A stretch of 64,000 bases of DNA from Sapientia aquatica (GTDB lineage: Bacteria > Pseudomonadota > Gammaproteobacteria > Burkholderiales > Burkholderiaceae_D). Location: positions 124,001 through 188,000 of the forward strand of contig NZ_SMYL01000006.1 in the NCBI RefSeq assembly GCF_004358105.1. Direction: 5' to 3'. This document shows positions 7,850-16,980 of this stretch, in pieces (within the stretch, counting starts at the first letter, position 1; every line of letters starts with the position of its first letter). Position numbers and translations under genes: made by a program. Below the pieces are notes generated by a model. That model saw only the letters and a program-made list of their open reading frames with translations. It had not been told where the DNA came from and searched no databases.

Positions 7850-9238
7850 ATGTCCAAAACTGCACTCGTCTGGTTTCGGCGTGATCTGCGTCTGTTCGAT
7901 CATGCGGCCTTGCATCACGCTCTGAATAATGCTGCCAATAACGGCCAAAAAGTTATCTGTGTTTTTATTTTCGATTCAACTATTTTGGCGCATTTGCCCA
8001 AAAAAGATCGGCGCGTTGCCTTTATTTGGCACAGCTTAGTGCAACTAAAAACGGCCTTGCAAGAACACGGTTCCGACTTAGTTGTGCGACACGGTGATCC
8101 GGTCGAATTAATTCCACAATTGGCGCAAGAATTCAGTGCGGCAGCGATCTATACCAATCACGACATTGAACCGGCTGCGATCAAACGTGATGCCAGCGTC
8201 GAGCAAAAATTAAACCAACAAGGTCAGCAATTTCATCACTTCAAAGATCAGGTAATTTTTGAAAAAGATCAAATTTTGACCCAAACCGGCCAGATGTATC
8301 AGGTGTTTACGCCCTACAAACGCGCTTGGCTGGCCAAGCTGCAAGACAGCGATTTGCAGTCGTATCCGGTTCAGCCGCATCTGCATCAGCTCGCCACTAT
8401 CCCAGCGCAACGCATGCCATCCATGAGTGACATCGGTTTTGAAGAAATCGATATCGCTTTTCTCAAACCCGGCATGGATGGCGGCGAAATCTTGTTCGAC
8501 GATTTTTGCAAACGTATGGCGCGTTATCACGAGACACGCGATTTTCCGTCAGTCAAAGGTGTTTCTTATTTGTCCGTGCATCTGCGCTTTGGCACCGTAT
8601 CAATTCGTGAATTAGCGCGCACCGCTTTGCAAATCGGTGGTGAAGGTGCCGAAATTTGGTTAGCGGAATTAATCTGGCGCGAGTTTTATCAGCAGCTTTT
8701 GTGGCATCGACCGGACGTGGTTGATCACGCTTTTAAGCCCGAATACGACGCACTGGCTTTCCCAAATAACGAAGCCCATTTCGCAGCATGGTGCGAAGGG
8801 CGCACCGGTTTTCCAATCGTCGATGCGGCGATGCGTCAGTTGAATCAAACTGGGTTTATGCACAACCGCTTACGCATGATCGTGGCGAGCTTTTTGGTTA
8901 AAGATCTGCTGATCGATTGGCGTTGGGGCGAACGTTATTTTGCCCTGCACTTGAATGACTTTGATCTGTCGGCCAACAACGGCGGCTGGCAATGGGCGGC
9001 CTCCACCGGCTGCGATGCGCAGCCTTATTTTAGAATTTTTAATCCCACCACCCAATCGCAACGCTTTGATCCCAAGGGTGATTTTATTCGGCGTTACTGT
9101 CCTGAGTTAGCCGAACTAGACAACAAACAAATCCATGCGCCGAGTTTATATTTGCATCCGCAATTAGCTTATCCCGATCCTATCGTCGATCACGCGACAC
9201 AGCGGCAAGCAGCCCTGGCTTTGTTCAAGCGCAATTAA
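7850..9238 (+). CDS. phrB: Deoxyribodipyrimidine photolyase
   Basis: 462-residue cryptochrome/photolyase-family flavoprotein that repairs cyclobutane pyrimidine dimers with light. The N-terminal antenna domain begins ALVWFRRDLRLFDHAAL. The C-terminal FAD domain shows SVHLRFGTVSIREL, ELIWREFYQQLLWHRP, GFPIVDAAMRQLNQTG, MHNRLRMIVASFL, LNDFDLSANNGGWQW and the terminal FNPTTQSQRFDP. Length is typical of class I CPD photolyases. It starts one base after the TetR stop. Placement next to a DUF1365/cfa cluster is common and suggests a shared response to light or singlet oxygen stress. Confidence 0.95.
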   Translation: MSKTALVWFRRDLRLFDHAALHHALNNAANNGQKVICVFIFDSTILAHLPKKDRRVAFIWHSLVQLKTALQEHGSDLVVRHGDPVELIPQLAQEFSAAAIYTNHDIEPAAIKRDASVEQKLNQQGQQFHHFKDQVIFEKDQILTQTGQMYQVFTPYKRAWLAKLQDSDLQSYPVQPHLHQLATIPAQRMPSMSDIGFEEIDIAFLKPGMDGGEILFDDFCKRMARYHETRDFPSVKGVSYLSVHLRFGTVSIRELARTALQIGGEGAEIWLAELIWREFYQQLLWHRPDVVDHAFKPEYDALAFPNNEAHFAAWCEGRTGFPIVDAAMRQLNQTGFMHNRLRMIVASFLVKDLLIDWRWGERYFALHLNDFDLSANNGGWQWAASTGCDAQPYFRIFNPTTQSQRFDPKGDFIRRYCPELAELDNKQIHAPSLYLHPQLAYPDPIVDHATQRQAALALFKRN

Positions 9239-9350
9239 CCTTGGCAAAATAATCAAACTAGCCGGGCGTTTTTTGCTATATTGGCACGCTCGCGTTCGAT
9301 TCGGATTCGATCGGCGCGCAGTTTATCCAACCAATACATCAGGAGACTTC

Positions 9351-9905
9351 ATGTTCAAAGTAGCTGCTTCGCTTATCGCACTGTGCTCTATCTGCGCTTG
9401 CTCCACCCCTGACAATCAATCGGTCAATGGCCCCACTTCCACGCCCGATCGGATCGGCAAAGCGATTGTTTCGCCGCTCAACGACATCAACGTGGTGAAA
9501 GAAAATATTCCCACCGTATTAAGCGACGCCATCAAAAATCCCTATCAAGCGCCAGCGGATAGTTCTTGCGCTGCCATCACCGAGCAAGTGAAAAAATTTG
9601 ATGTGGCACTCGGTCCTGATTTAGATGCGACTATCGACGCCCACGACAAAAGCATGACCGAAAAAGGTAGCGTACTCGCGCAAGACGAAGCGGTCGGTAC
9701 TGTGGAACGCACGATCAATGGCGCGATTCCATTTAGAAGTTGGATACGTAAATTTAGCGGAGCAGAAAAACGCTCCAAAGAAATGACCGCAGCGATTGCG
9801 GCGGGTATCGTGCGCCGCGCTTATCTCAAAGGCATGGGACAAGAAAAGGGCTGCGATTATCCAGCCGCGCCAGCTAAGCAAACTAGCGCAACTGAATCTA
9901 AATAA
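9351..9905 (+). CDS. Small lipoprotein of unknown function
   Basis: 184 residues from the ATG at 9351, set by the AGGAGA site just upstream and by a lipoprotein signal peptide with lipobox SICAC, so the mature protein starts near Cys16. A longer upstream frame would hide this signal. The mature part is helical and contains DSSCAAITEQVKKFDVALGP, then GTVERTINGAIPFRSWIRKFSGAEK and IVRRAYLKGMGQEKGCDYP, with a Cys near each end of the conserved part. I do not recognise a named family with certainty. It stands alone between phrB and the convergent diguanylate cyclase. A TATATT -10-like element lies at 9277-9282. Confidence 0.8.
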   Translation: MFKVAASLIALCSICACSTPDNQSVNGPTSTPDRIGKAIVSPLNDINVVKENIPTVLSDAIKNPYQAPADSSCAAITEQVKKFDVALGPDLDATIDAHDKSMTEKGSVLAQDEAVGTVERTINGAIPFRSWIRKFSGAEKRSKEMTAAIAAGIVRRAYLKGMGQEKGCDYPAAPAKQTSATESK

Positions 9906-9921
9906 GAAAATTCACCAACCC

Positions 9922-9955
9922 AAGTAACGATTGAACTACAGTTCTATCGTTACTT
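9922..9955. terminator. Hairpin between convergent genes
   Basis: AAGTAACGAT (9922-9931) pairs perfectly with ATCGTTACTT (9946-9955), and the inner GAACT/AGTTC extends the stem towards a two-base loop. It overlaps the last codons of the minus-strand diguanylate cyclase, just after the + strand lipoprotein gene. No T-tract follows on either strand, so intrinsic termination is uncertain. Confidence 0.4.
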
Positions 9956-12026
9956 CGGCCTGCTCGGGACCGGGAATTTTTTGAATCTCAATCTGTTGCT
10001 GCTTGATGGCCGATTCAAAATCATTAATCAATACCTCTTCGATTTGTTCCATCGGCACCACCAACTTTGTGATTCCAATGGCCTGATTGCGACCATGCAT
10101 TTTGGCCATATACAATGCCGAATCAGCCAATTTCAGCAATTGCTCCCAACCAGCATTGACTTCGCTTTCTTCACCCTGAGGCAAGGAAATGAAGCCAGCA
10201 GAAATCGTCACGCTAATCGATTTTTTTTCATACATTACTGGCCGTGCGCCCACGCTAATGAGCAAGCGCTCAATCACTAACTCAAGGCTGGCTTCCGGGA
10301 TATGATTTAAAAAGATCAAAAACTCTTCACCGCCCCAACGCATTAGCATATCTTTTTCGCGCATGGCGATATTCAAGCGACGACTGATTTCGACCAGCAC
10401 CGCATCGCCCGCGGCGTGGCCGTAGTTATCGTTAATCTTTTTAAAGAAATCAATATCGAGCAAAACTAAGGCGTGCGGTGGCTGATTCAAATCCGCTTCG
10501 CGGCGTTCTCGTAACTGAGTACGAAATTTCATGGCTTCGTTAAAAGCACGACGATTTAATAATCCAGTGAGCGGGTCGCGGGTCGATTGATGGGCTAATT
10601 TTAGATTGGCTTTTTCTAGGTCGCGATTGGTGTTGCGCAATTTACGGTAGAACAAAAATACCGTCGCAGCGGTTGCCAGTGCAATGATGGTAGCCAAGAT
10701 CGCTACCACACGCTGCAAGCTTTTATTGACGATTTCAACCCGTTGAATTTGATTTTTTTGTTCCAACAATTCAATCTGCTTTTCTCGTTCATGTGCTTCG
10801 TATTTCTCTTTCATCTCAGCCATCGCGTGCTCTTGCGACGCCCCAAATAATTCCGAGCTGATTTTGAGTTGTTCTTGGAGTGTCTCAAATCCCTCGCGGT
10901 ACATACCGGCCTTTTGGTAGGCAATTGCCAATTGTCCTAGGACAGTTTCTAAATCGGGTTTAGCACTGGTCTTACGCAAATAATCCAAGCCGAGATTGAC
11001 TTCCTTTGCGCCTAATTTAACGTCCCCTAACGCCATACGACATAGACCGACATTGATGCGAGCGCTAGCGATGTAATTATTATTTTCCATCTTCTCGGCC
11101 AAAGCTAACGTCTCTTTACCGAATTCCAAGCATTCAGGATAGCGCCCCATGCGATAGGTTAAATCCGATAAATTATTCACCGCAATCACCTCATTGCGAG
11201 CACTCCCGATGGCACGGGCGTAGCGCAACGAGTCGACATAAGATTGCTTGGCCTCTTCAAACCTTCCAGCAGTGGTGTAGGCTACTCCGCGATCATTGGT
11301 TAACGACGCCATTTGATTTTTTGCGCCAATTTTTAAGGCTAATTCGGTCGCTTTAGCGTTGTACTCCAGGGACAACTCCGTATTTTTTGTTGCGTCGTAC
11401 AGAATTCCGATGATTTTATAAATCTGAATCAGCTTTAAATCCTCGCTCTTGGTTCCGGTCTGACAGTATTCAATCGCGGTGACCAAGTGCTGCAGCGCGA
11501 TTTGGAAATCGCCGAGTTGCTGGTAAATTAATCCAGCGGTGATGTGAATGCGGCTGGTCAGCTTTTTGTCGTTCAGCGTTTTTACTTTTTCTAAGGCTTG
11601 GTCTATTAGTTTTTTCGCGGCTTGGAAATTGCCGTCGTTTTCTAATTGCAGGACTTTAAAGTTCAACACTAATGTTGCCGACACCTCGTCGTTATAACGC
11701 AGCGCCAAGGTTTCTAATTGTTCGATATTGGCCTGCGCGAGCTGCTGCTGGTCTTTGCGAATATTGAGCTCAATTAAAGCATCAAGCACATCGCGCTTGT
11801 CGGTCAGCGTTACATCAGGTGGTAGCTCAGTGAGTATTTTGGTCAGTTCATTGATAGCAACTTGGGGCTGGATTTCCGACAAATCCACTAAACGTTCAAT
11901 CTTTTGCTGGACGGTCAGGGTGGCAACTGGGCTGATCGCCCAAGTGGAAAAGCACAGGCATAGACAGACGATGCTTGATAGCGCGGTCAGGTTTTTTACA
12001 ATTGTCGATTTACAGATGGATAACAT
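9936..12026 (-). CDS. TPR-transmembrane-GGDEF diguanylate cyclase (second copy)
   Basis: 696 residues. A signal-like hydrophobic N-terminus (about 10-30) is followed by roughly 350 residues of tetratricopeptide-type helical repeats (for example ALQHLVTAIEYC, AGRFEEAKQSYVDSLRYA, MGRYPECLEFGKETLALA). A charged coiled coil comes next (about 395-430), then one membrane segment (about 435-460) and a cytoplasmic GGDEF domain. The active-site signature is GGEEF at about 564-568, and an RxxD inhibitory site (REKD) lies five residues upstream, so it should make cyclic di-GMP and be product-inhibited. The repeats are probably periplasmic and sense a ligand or protein. It lies 33 bases behind a close paralogue. 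Confidence 0.9.
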   Translation of the reverse strand: MLSICKSTIVKNLTALSSIVCLCLCFSTWAISPVATLTVQQKIERLVDLSEIQPQVAINELTKILTELPPDVTLTDKRDVLDALIELNIRKDQQQLAQANIEQLETLALRYNDEVSATLVLNFKVLQLENDGNFQAAKKLIDQALEKVKTLNDKKLTSRIHITAGLIYQQLGDFQIALQHLVTAIEYCQTGTKSEDLKLIQIYKIIGILYDATKNTELSLEYNAKATELALKIGAKNQMASLTNDRGVAYTTAGRFEEAKQSYVDSLRYARAIGSARNEVIAVNNLSDLTYRMGRYPECLEFGKETLALAEKMENNNYIASARINVGLCRMALGDVKLGAKEVNLGLDYLRKTSAKPDLETVLGQLAIAYQKAGMYREGFETLQEQLKISSELFGASQEHAMAEMKEKYEAHEREKQIELLEQKNQIQRVEIVNKSLQRVVAILATIIALATAATVFLFYRKLRNTNRDLEKANLKLAHQSTRDPLTGLLNRRAFNEAMKFRTQLRERREADLNQPPHALVLLDIDFFKKINDNYGHAAGDAVLVEISRRLNIAMREKDMLMRWGGEEFLIFLNHIPEASLELVIERLLISVGARPVMYEKKSISVTISAGFISLPQGEESEVNAGWEQLLKLADSALYMAKMHGRNQAIGITKLVVPMEQIEEVLINDFESAIKQQQIEIQKIPGPEQAEVTIEL

Positions 12027-12059
12027 TGAATACGATGGTGTGAAGTCTGTCGGTACAGA

Positions 12060-14171
12060 TTAAAAGGTTGTCAGTATTTCGTTTTGCACTGGGCCAGCCA
12101 ATTGCTGAATCGTGACCTTGCCTTCGGTAATGGAGTTCTCTAAATTACCTTGTAAGAGTTCATCAAATTCGCTCGGCATGACATTAACGGTTTCGATGCC
12201 AATGGCGCGATTGCGGCCCCGGGTTTTGGCCATGTAGAGCGCCGAGTCTGCTAAGTTGAGCATTTTTTCCCAGCTCGGATCGATTTCGCTTTCAGTCCCA
12301 ACGGGTAAAGAAATATAGCCAGCCGACACGGTCACTGGAATGACTTTCTGTTCAAATCCGATGGGGCGCGCGCCAACGCTAATTAAGATGCGCTCAACGA
12401 CTTGGGGAATTTTTTCAACCGGAATTTGGTTTAAAAATACCAAGAATTCTTCGCCACCCCAACGCATCAGCATGTCTTTGTCGCGCATCACATGCGTGAG
12501 TCGATTGCTGATCTCAACGAGCACCGCGTCGCCAGCGGCATGACCGTAGGTATCGTTGATGTTTTTAAAGTGATCAATATCCAAAATAACTAGGGCATGC
12601 GGTGGGTTCTGATTTTCGGAACTGCGGCGTTCACGCAATTCGGTGCGGTACTTCATGGTGTCATGGAAGGCGCGTCGATTGAGTAAGCCCGTTAGCGGAT
12701 CACGAGTTGACTGATGCGCTAATTTCACGTTGGCTTCTTCTAGATTTTGATTGGTTTTTCTGACTTTGCGGTACAGCATAAAAATAGTCACGGCAACAGC
12801 GACGGCAATCAATGTCGCTAAGGTGGCAATGATGCGTTGCAAACCCTTGTTCTTTAGTTCAACCGTTTGGACTTGGTTTTTTTGCTGCAGCACTTCGATT
12901 TGTTTCTCGCGCTGGCTGGCATCGTATTTGGCTTTCAATTCGGATACCGCTCGGTCGCGATCGGCGCGGAATAATTCGGTCGATAAATTCAATTGCTCCA
13001 AAATGGTTTTATACGCTTCGTGATACATGCCTGCTTTCTCATAGGCTTGGGCAAATTGACCTAAGACTTGTTCAATATCGGGCTTGGCATTGGCTTTGCG
13101 TAAATAGTCCATGCCGTGATTGACTTCACTCACCCCAATTGGGACTTCACCTGCACCCATATGACATAAACCTAGATTGACATAAGCACTGGCGCGCAAC
13201 GAATTATCATTGAGCTGCTCGCTTAAATCTAAGGTGTCTTTGCCGTACTTAATGCAGAGTTTGTAATTTTCCATCCGAAAGGCCGCGTCGGACAGGTTGT
13301 TCAAGGCAATGGCTTCTTCTTCCTTATGATCGAATTTTTTGGCAATCACCAACGATTCTTCGTACGATTTGATCGCCTCGGGCAGACGATCTAAATCGGC
13401 ATAAGCGTAGCCGCGGTTTAAGGCCAACATGCCCATCAAACTCTGCGAACCCATTGCTCGGGCTAGCGTGGTGGCTTTCTCGTTATAGTCCAAGCCGGAT
13501 TGGGGGTCTTTGAGGGCGAGGTAGAGCAAGCTAATACTGTTCATCGCATTAGCACGCGCTAGGTCGGCGTGCCGACTACCTTCTTCCAAATTGTCCATCG
13601 CAATGAGTTGATGTTGCAGCGCTAATTGAAATTCGCCCAATGATTTGTACACGACCGAGGCCACGATGTTGGCGCGACTGGTCAATGATTTTTGATTGAC
13701 TTCGGTGGCAAGGGCCAGCGCTTGCACAATACGAATTTTTGCGTCGGGAAAGTCGCCGTTCTTGTTATACAGCGACGCCTCATAAACCAGGGCAGACGCC
13801 GTAGCCCATTTGTCGTGATTTTGAATACCAAATCCCTGCAGCTCAGTGATGTATTTGCGCGCCAAATCACGTTGATCGTTATCGAGATAAATTTGAATCA
13901 ATACGCTGAGTGCTTCGCGTTGATCGGATAAGGGCGTTTGAGCGTCAAAGCGCGAACGCAAGGCATTTAATTGCTTAATCGCTTCGTCTTTTTGCGATTC
14001 GGCTAATTCTTCAATCCGGTAAATTTCGGCCAGCGTGGTCGGACGAGTCAATTGTTGCGACTGAGGGACGGCAGCGTAATAAGCGCGGGCATCGTTGCTC
14101 AACACGACGCAGGTCAACCCACTCACCACGCAGGTTAGCAAGCAATGCTTCCAAAGCGCCCTTTTTTGCAT
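12060..14171 (-). CDS. TPR-transmembrane-GGDEF diguanylate cyclase (first copy)
   Basis: 703 residues, the same architecture as the next gene: N-terminal signal/anchor, about ten TPR-like helical repeats, a coiled coil rich in KQIEVLQQKNQVQ, one membrane segment (about 445-470), then a GGDEF domain opening HQSTRDPLTGLLNRRAF with GGEEF at about 572-576 and RDKD as the inhibitory site. Catalytic residues are intact. The two proteins align along their whole length, so this is a tandem duplication. The N-terminal parts differ more than the GGDEF parts, consistent with divergence in signal sensing. It is the promoter-proximal gene of the pair. Confidence 0.9.
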   Translation of the reverse strand: MQKRALWKHCLLTCVVSGLTCVVLSNDARAYYAAVPQSQQLTRPTTLAEIYRIEELAESQKDEAIKQLNALRSRFDAQTPLSDQREALSVLIQIYLDNDQRDLARKYITELQGFGIQNHDKWATASALVYEASLYNKNGDFPDAKIRIVQALALATEVNQKSLTSRANIVASVVYKSLGEFQLALQHQLIAMDNLEEGSRHADLARANAMNSISLLYLALKDPQSGLDYNEKATTLARAMGSQSLMGMLALNRGYAYADLDRLPEAIKSYEESLVIAKKFDHKEEEAIALNNLSDAAFRMENYKLCIKYGKDTLDLSEQLNDNSLRASAYVNLGLCHMGAGEVPIGVSEVNHGMDYLRKANAKPDIEQVLGQFAQAYEKAGMYHEAYKTILEQLNLSTELFRADRDRAVSELKAKYDASQREKQIEVLQQKNQVQTVELKNKGLQRIIATLATLIAVAVAVTIFMLYRKVRKTNQNLEEANVKLAHQSTRDPLTGLLNRRAFHDTMKYRTELRERRSSENQNPPHALVILDIDHFKNINDTYGHAAGDAVLVEISNRLTHVMRDKDMLMRWGGEEFLVFLNQIPVEKIPQVVERILISVGARPIGFEQKVIPVTVSAGYISLPVGTESEIDPSWEKMLNLADSALYMAKTRGRNRAIGIETVNVMPSEFDELLQGNLENSITEGKVTIQQLAGPVQNEILTTF

Positions 14172-14484
14172 AGTGGTGCACTGTCCTAGTTATCGGCGTA
14201 CTTGTTAACGATTAAAAACCAGCCAGCCTTCTGCATTGCATACGCTGCTGGCAGCCAAAAGTGGCGGTTGCGGTTGATTGCGGGTAAGACCTTGTTACGC
14301 CTTGATCGCTTACCCAAAGTGTTAATTGTCAAAATTTGACGAAGTCATAATTTATTCTAGTTAATAAGAATGGATTATCAAGGTCAATTGCACTTGCTCT
14401 AAGTAAACATTTTAACGATTCACGCTGACGTTTTTACAAAATCAGCGGCAATTCGCCATTTACGCCTAATTTTTTCTTGCACTC
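14172..14484. other. Intergenic region without a recognised gene
   Basis: Together with the Fur region this gap spans 535 bases between divergent transcripts. I see no coding frame. It must hold the promoter of the diguanylate cyclase pair on the minus strand. On the + strand TTGACG at 14336 followed by TAGTTA (16-base spacer) is a weak promoter-like pair. GCCAGC (14222) and GCTGGC (14245) could form a weak hairpin. Confidence 0.4.
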
Positions 14485-14536
14485 GTAAATGAGAATGATT
14501 ATCATCTTTGCACAAATGATAATGATTCTCATTTAC
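14485..14536 (+). promoter_or_regulatory. Double Fur box over the heme operon promoter
   Basis: Two 21-base arms (14485-14505 and 14516-14536), inverted repeats of each other with a single mismatch, are separated by ten bases. Each arm carries a Fur-box core: GAGAATGATTATCAT in the first and GATAATGATTCTCATT in the second, matching about 14-15 of 19 consensus positions. TTGCAC at 14508 with TTTACA at 14532 (18-base spacer) gives a plausible promoter lying inside the second box, so Fe-Fur would block it. Position 170-220 bases before the heme receptor fits iron-regulated heme uptake. Confidence 0.8.
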
Positions 14537-14706
14537 AGAGATTCATTTTACACATTTTCCCTCCAGAACTCCAATCCGATGCTCCAGCGGCTTGCCTAGG
14601 GCTGATTCTGGTTGGTCGCTGGAGCTTGGAAAAGCACTGGTTTCATTCGCGCTAACAAGGCTTACGCGCGGATGAATTGAACTTCAACTTACAGATAAGG
14701 GTAACG

Positions 14707-16959
14707 ATGTTAGACAAGAAACGTGCCGTATTGGCGGTGACCATGGCCTGCAGTATCGCGCCACTCGCCCAAAGTGCTGAACAGACTACAACTAAGCAAA
14801 CCGAACAAACACCCAGCAAGCCTTCCCCCAAGAAAGTAATTGAAAGTCCCGATAACAGTTCTAGCCCGACCAAACTCGCCGAAGTCACCGTAAGTTCTAC
14901 CCGCACCGAGCGACGCACCGACAGTGTTCCAAGTACTGTCACCGTCACCACTGCTGCCCAAATGGAAGCACAAGGGGCGCGCGACTTAAAAGACGTATTC
15001 AATGACGAACTCGATGTCACCGTGCCGCGTGGCCCGACAAAATTTACCACTGGACGCAGCGCTACCGGACGCGCGGGCAACGATAGCATCAATGTGCGGG
15101 GCTTAGAAGGCAACCAAGTATTGATGTTGCAAGACGGTATCCGCGTGCCGAACAGTTTTTCGTTTGGGCCGTTTGCTACCGGACGCGCTGATTTTATTGA
15201 TGTGGACGGACTAAAAACGGTCGAAGTGCTGCGCGGCCCAGCGTCCACCCAATACGGCAGCGACGGTTTGGCTGGCGCGGTCATTTTCCGCACGCTAAAT
15301 CCCAACGATTTACTCAAGCCGGGTTCGACCTTCAATGGCTTTGCCCGCGCCAGTTACGCTGGAATTGATCATTCTTGGAACACCGGCATTGGCCTAGCAG
15401 GACACGCCGGCCCATGGCAAACATTGCTAGTGGCGAGTTACCGCCAAGGACATGAAGTCGATAACATGGGCGACAACACCGCGCTCAATGTCAGTCGGAC
15501 TGCGCCCAATCCCGTCGATTACCGCAATCCGTATGGATTGGCAAAACTGCTTTATCAAGTCAGTCCACAGCATCAACTTGGACTGACTTTGGAGTCTCAG
15601 CGACGCACCCAAGACACCGAAGTCTATTCGGCCCGCAACGCTGGGCCGCTTACCGCCAAAAGCACGACCAATTTAAGTGGCAGCGACAAAACCACGCGCG
15701 ATCGCGTTTCTGTGAATTACCAATTTAACGATGCCAACGCGCCGTGGATCCAGCGCATCGATACGTCCGTGTACTGGCAAGATGCCAACATCACGCAAGA
15801 TACCGAACAACAATTTAAGGCCGCAGCCGCCAGCACGACCAACAATGTTTATCAAAGCACTGTGCGCGGTTTCTCAGGCTTAGCCGAATCGAATCTGAGC
15901 GGAACGATCGACCAACGCATCACCTATGGGATCGATTGGAGCCGCGCGCAAATTACTTCTTTGCTTAACGGTACCAATGTCGGCGTGACCCAACAATATC
16001 CGTTTAAACCCTTCCCCGATTCGACTTATGAATTGACCGGCGCTTTCGTGCAGGACGAAATACAAACTGGCGCAGTCAGTATTATTCCCGCGCTACGTTT
16101 TGATCACTATTCGCTCTCGCCTTCCAACAGCGGCTACGAGTATGCCAGCGCTGGGCTATCCGGCTCGGCAGTCACGCCACGGCTGGGCTTGGTCTGGCAA
16201 CTCGCGCCTAGCTTTGCGCCTTATGGACAAATCGCACGCGGCTTTCGCGCACCGACGCCGGATCAAGTCAACAATGGTTTTTCTAATCTTGCCTATGGTT
16301 ACACCAGCGTCGGCAATCCCAATTTAAAACCAGAACACGCCAACAGTGTCGAGCTTGGTGTGCGCGGCAAAATCAATAGTGTGCGCTATGCGTTCACCGT
16401 TTATGACAATCGCTACACCGATTTCATTAGCCAACAAGTTGTCAGCGGCTCTGGCACCCGCTTGGACCCGCTGGTTTTTCAGTACATCAACTTAGCCCAA
16501 GCACATATTCACGGCGTCGAAGCGCGCAGCGAATGGATGATTAATTCTGCGTGGAGCGCGAATGCGGGCGTGGCGTATTCCAAGGGCGATAGCGAAACCC
16601 GTGGCGTGACTGTGCCATTAAATACCGTTCAACCAGTGAAGGCGGTTTTGGGCCTGCGCTTTAATGCCGGCACTTGGGAAGCGCGCGCCAATGTAGTGCA
16701 TAGCGCAGGCAAAGATAGCGACCAAATCGCTCCTGCCAAAGTAGCGCAATTTGCGCCACCCGCTTTTACTGTGCTCGATATTGGTGCCACGTATAAGCCG
16801 CTCAAAAACCTCAGCCTCAATCTCAATATCAACAATCTCTTTAACACCAAATACTGGCGCTGGTCGGACGTCAACGGCTTGGCTGCAAACAGTCCCGTTA
16901 CCGATGCCTACAGCGCCACTGGACGCTACGTGCAAGCATCCGTTCGCTACGATTTTTAA
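14707..16959 (+). CDS. TonB-dependent heme/hemoglobin receptor
   Basis: 750 residues from the ATG at 14707, preceded by AAGG and starting a signal peptide that ends near AQSA. A TTG 30 bases earlier is less likely. The plug domain follows (EVTVSSTRTERRTDSVPSTV, then VLMLQDGIRVPN and VEVLRGPASTQYGS), then a 22-strand barrel ending in an aromatic residue (VQASVRYDF). FRAP (FRAPTPDQ) and NPNL (GNPNLKPEH) motifs of the heme/hemoglobin receptor family are present. The interval between them has tyrosines but no histidine, unlike the HemR prototype. First gene of a Fur-regulated heme uptake operon. Confidence 0.9.
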   Translation: MLDKKRAVLAVTMACSIAPLAQSAEQTTTKQTEQTPSKPSPKKVIESPDNSSSPTKLAEVTVSSTRTERRTDSVPSTVTVTTAAQMEAQGARDLKDVFNDELDVTVPRGPTKFTTGRSATGRAGNDSINVRGLEGNQVLMLQDGIRVPNSFSFGPFATGRADFIDVDGLKTVEVLRGPASTQYGSDGLAGAVIFRTLNPNDLLKPGSTFNGFARASYAGIDHSWNTGIGLAGHAGPWQTLLVASYRQGHEVDNMGDNTALNVSRTAPNPVDYRNPYGLAKLLYQVSPQHQLGLTLESQRRTQDTEVYSARNAGPLTAKSTTNLSGSDKTTRDRVSVNYQFNDANAPWIQRIDTSVYWQDANITQDTEQQFKAAAASTTNNVYQSTVRGFSGLAESNLSGTIDQRITYGIDWSRAQITSLLNGTNVGVTQQYPFKPFPDSTYELTGAFVQDEIQTGAVSIIPALRFDHYSLSPSNSGYEYASAGLSGSAVTPRLGLVWQLAPSFAPYGQIARGFRAPTPDQVNNGFSNLAYGYTSVGNPNLKPEHANSVELGVRGKINSVRYAFTVYDNRYTDFISQQVVSGSGTRLDPLVFQYINLAQAHIHGVEARSEWMINSAWSANAGVAYSKGDSETRGVTVPLNTVQPVKAVLGLRFNAGTWEARANVVHSAGKDSDQIAPAKVAQFAPPAFTVLDIGATYKPLKNLSLNLNINNLFNTKYWRWSDVNGLAANSPVTDAYSATGRYVQASVRYDF

Positions 16960-16980
16960 ATTTATCTAATAGGAGTAATG

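Noticed and set aside
14652-15335. Long minus-strand frame of 227 codons opposite the heme receptor gene
   Set aside because: It overlaps a well-supported receptor gene on the other strand, has no ribosome site or recognisable domain, and reflects codon bias.
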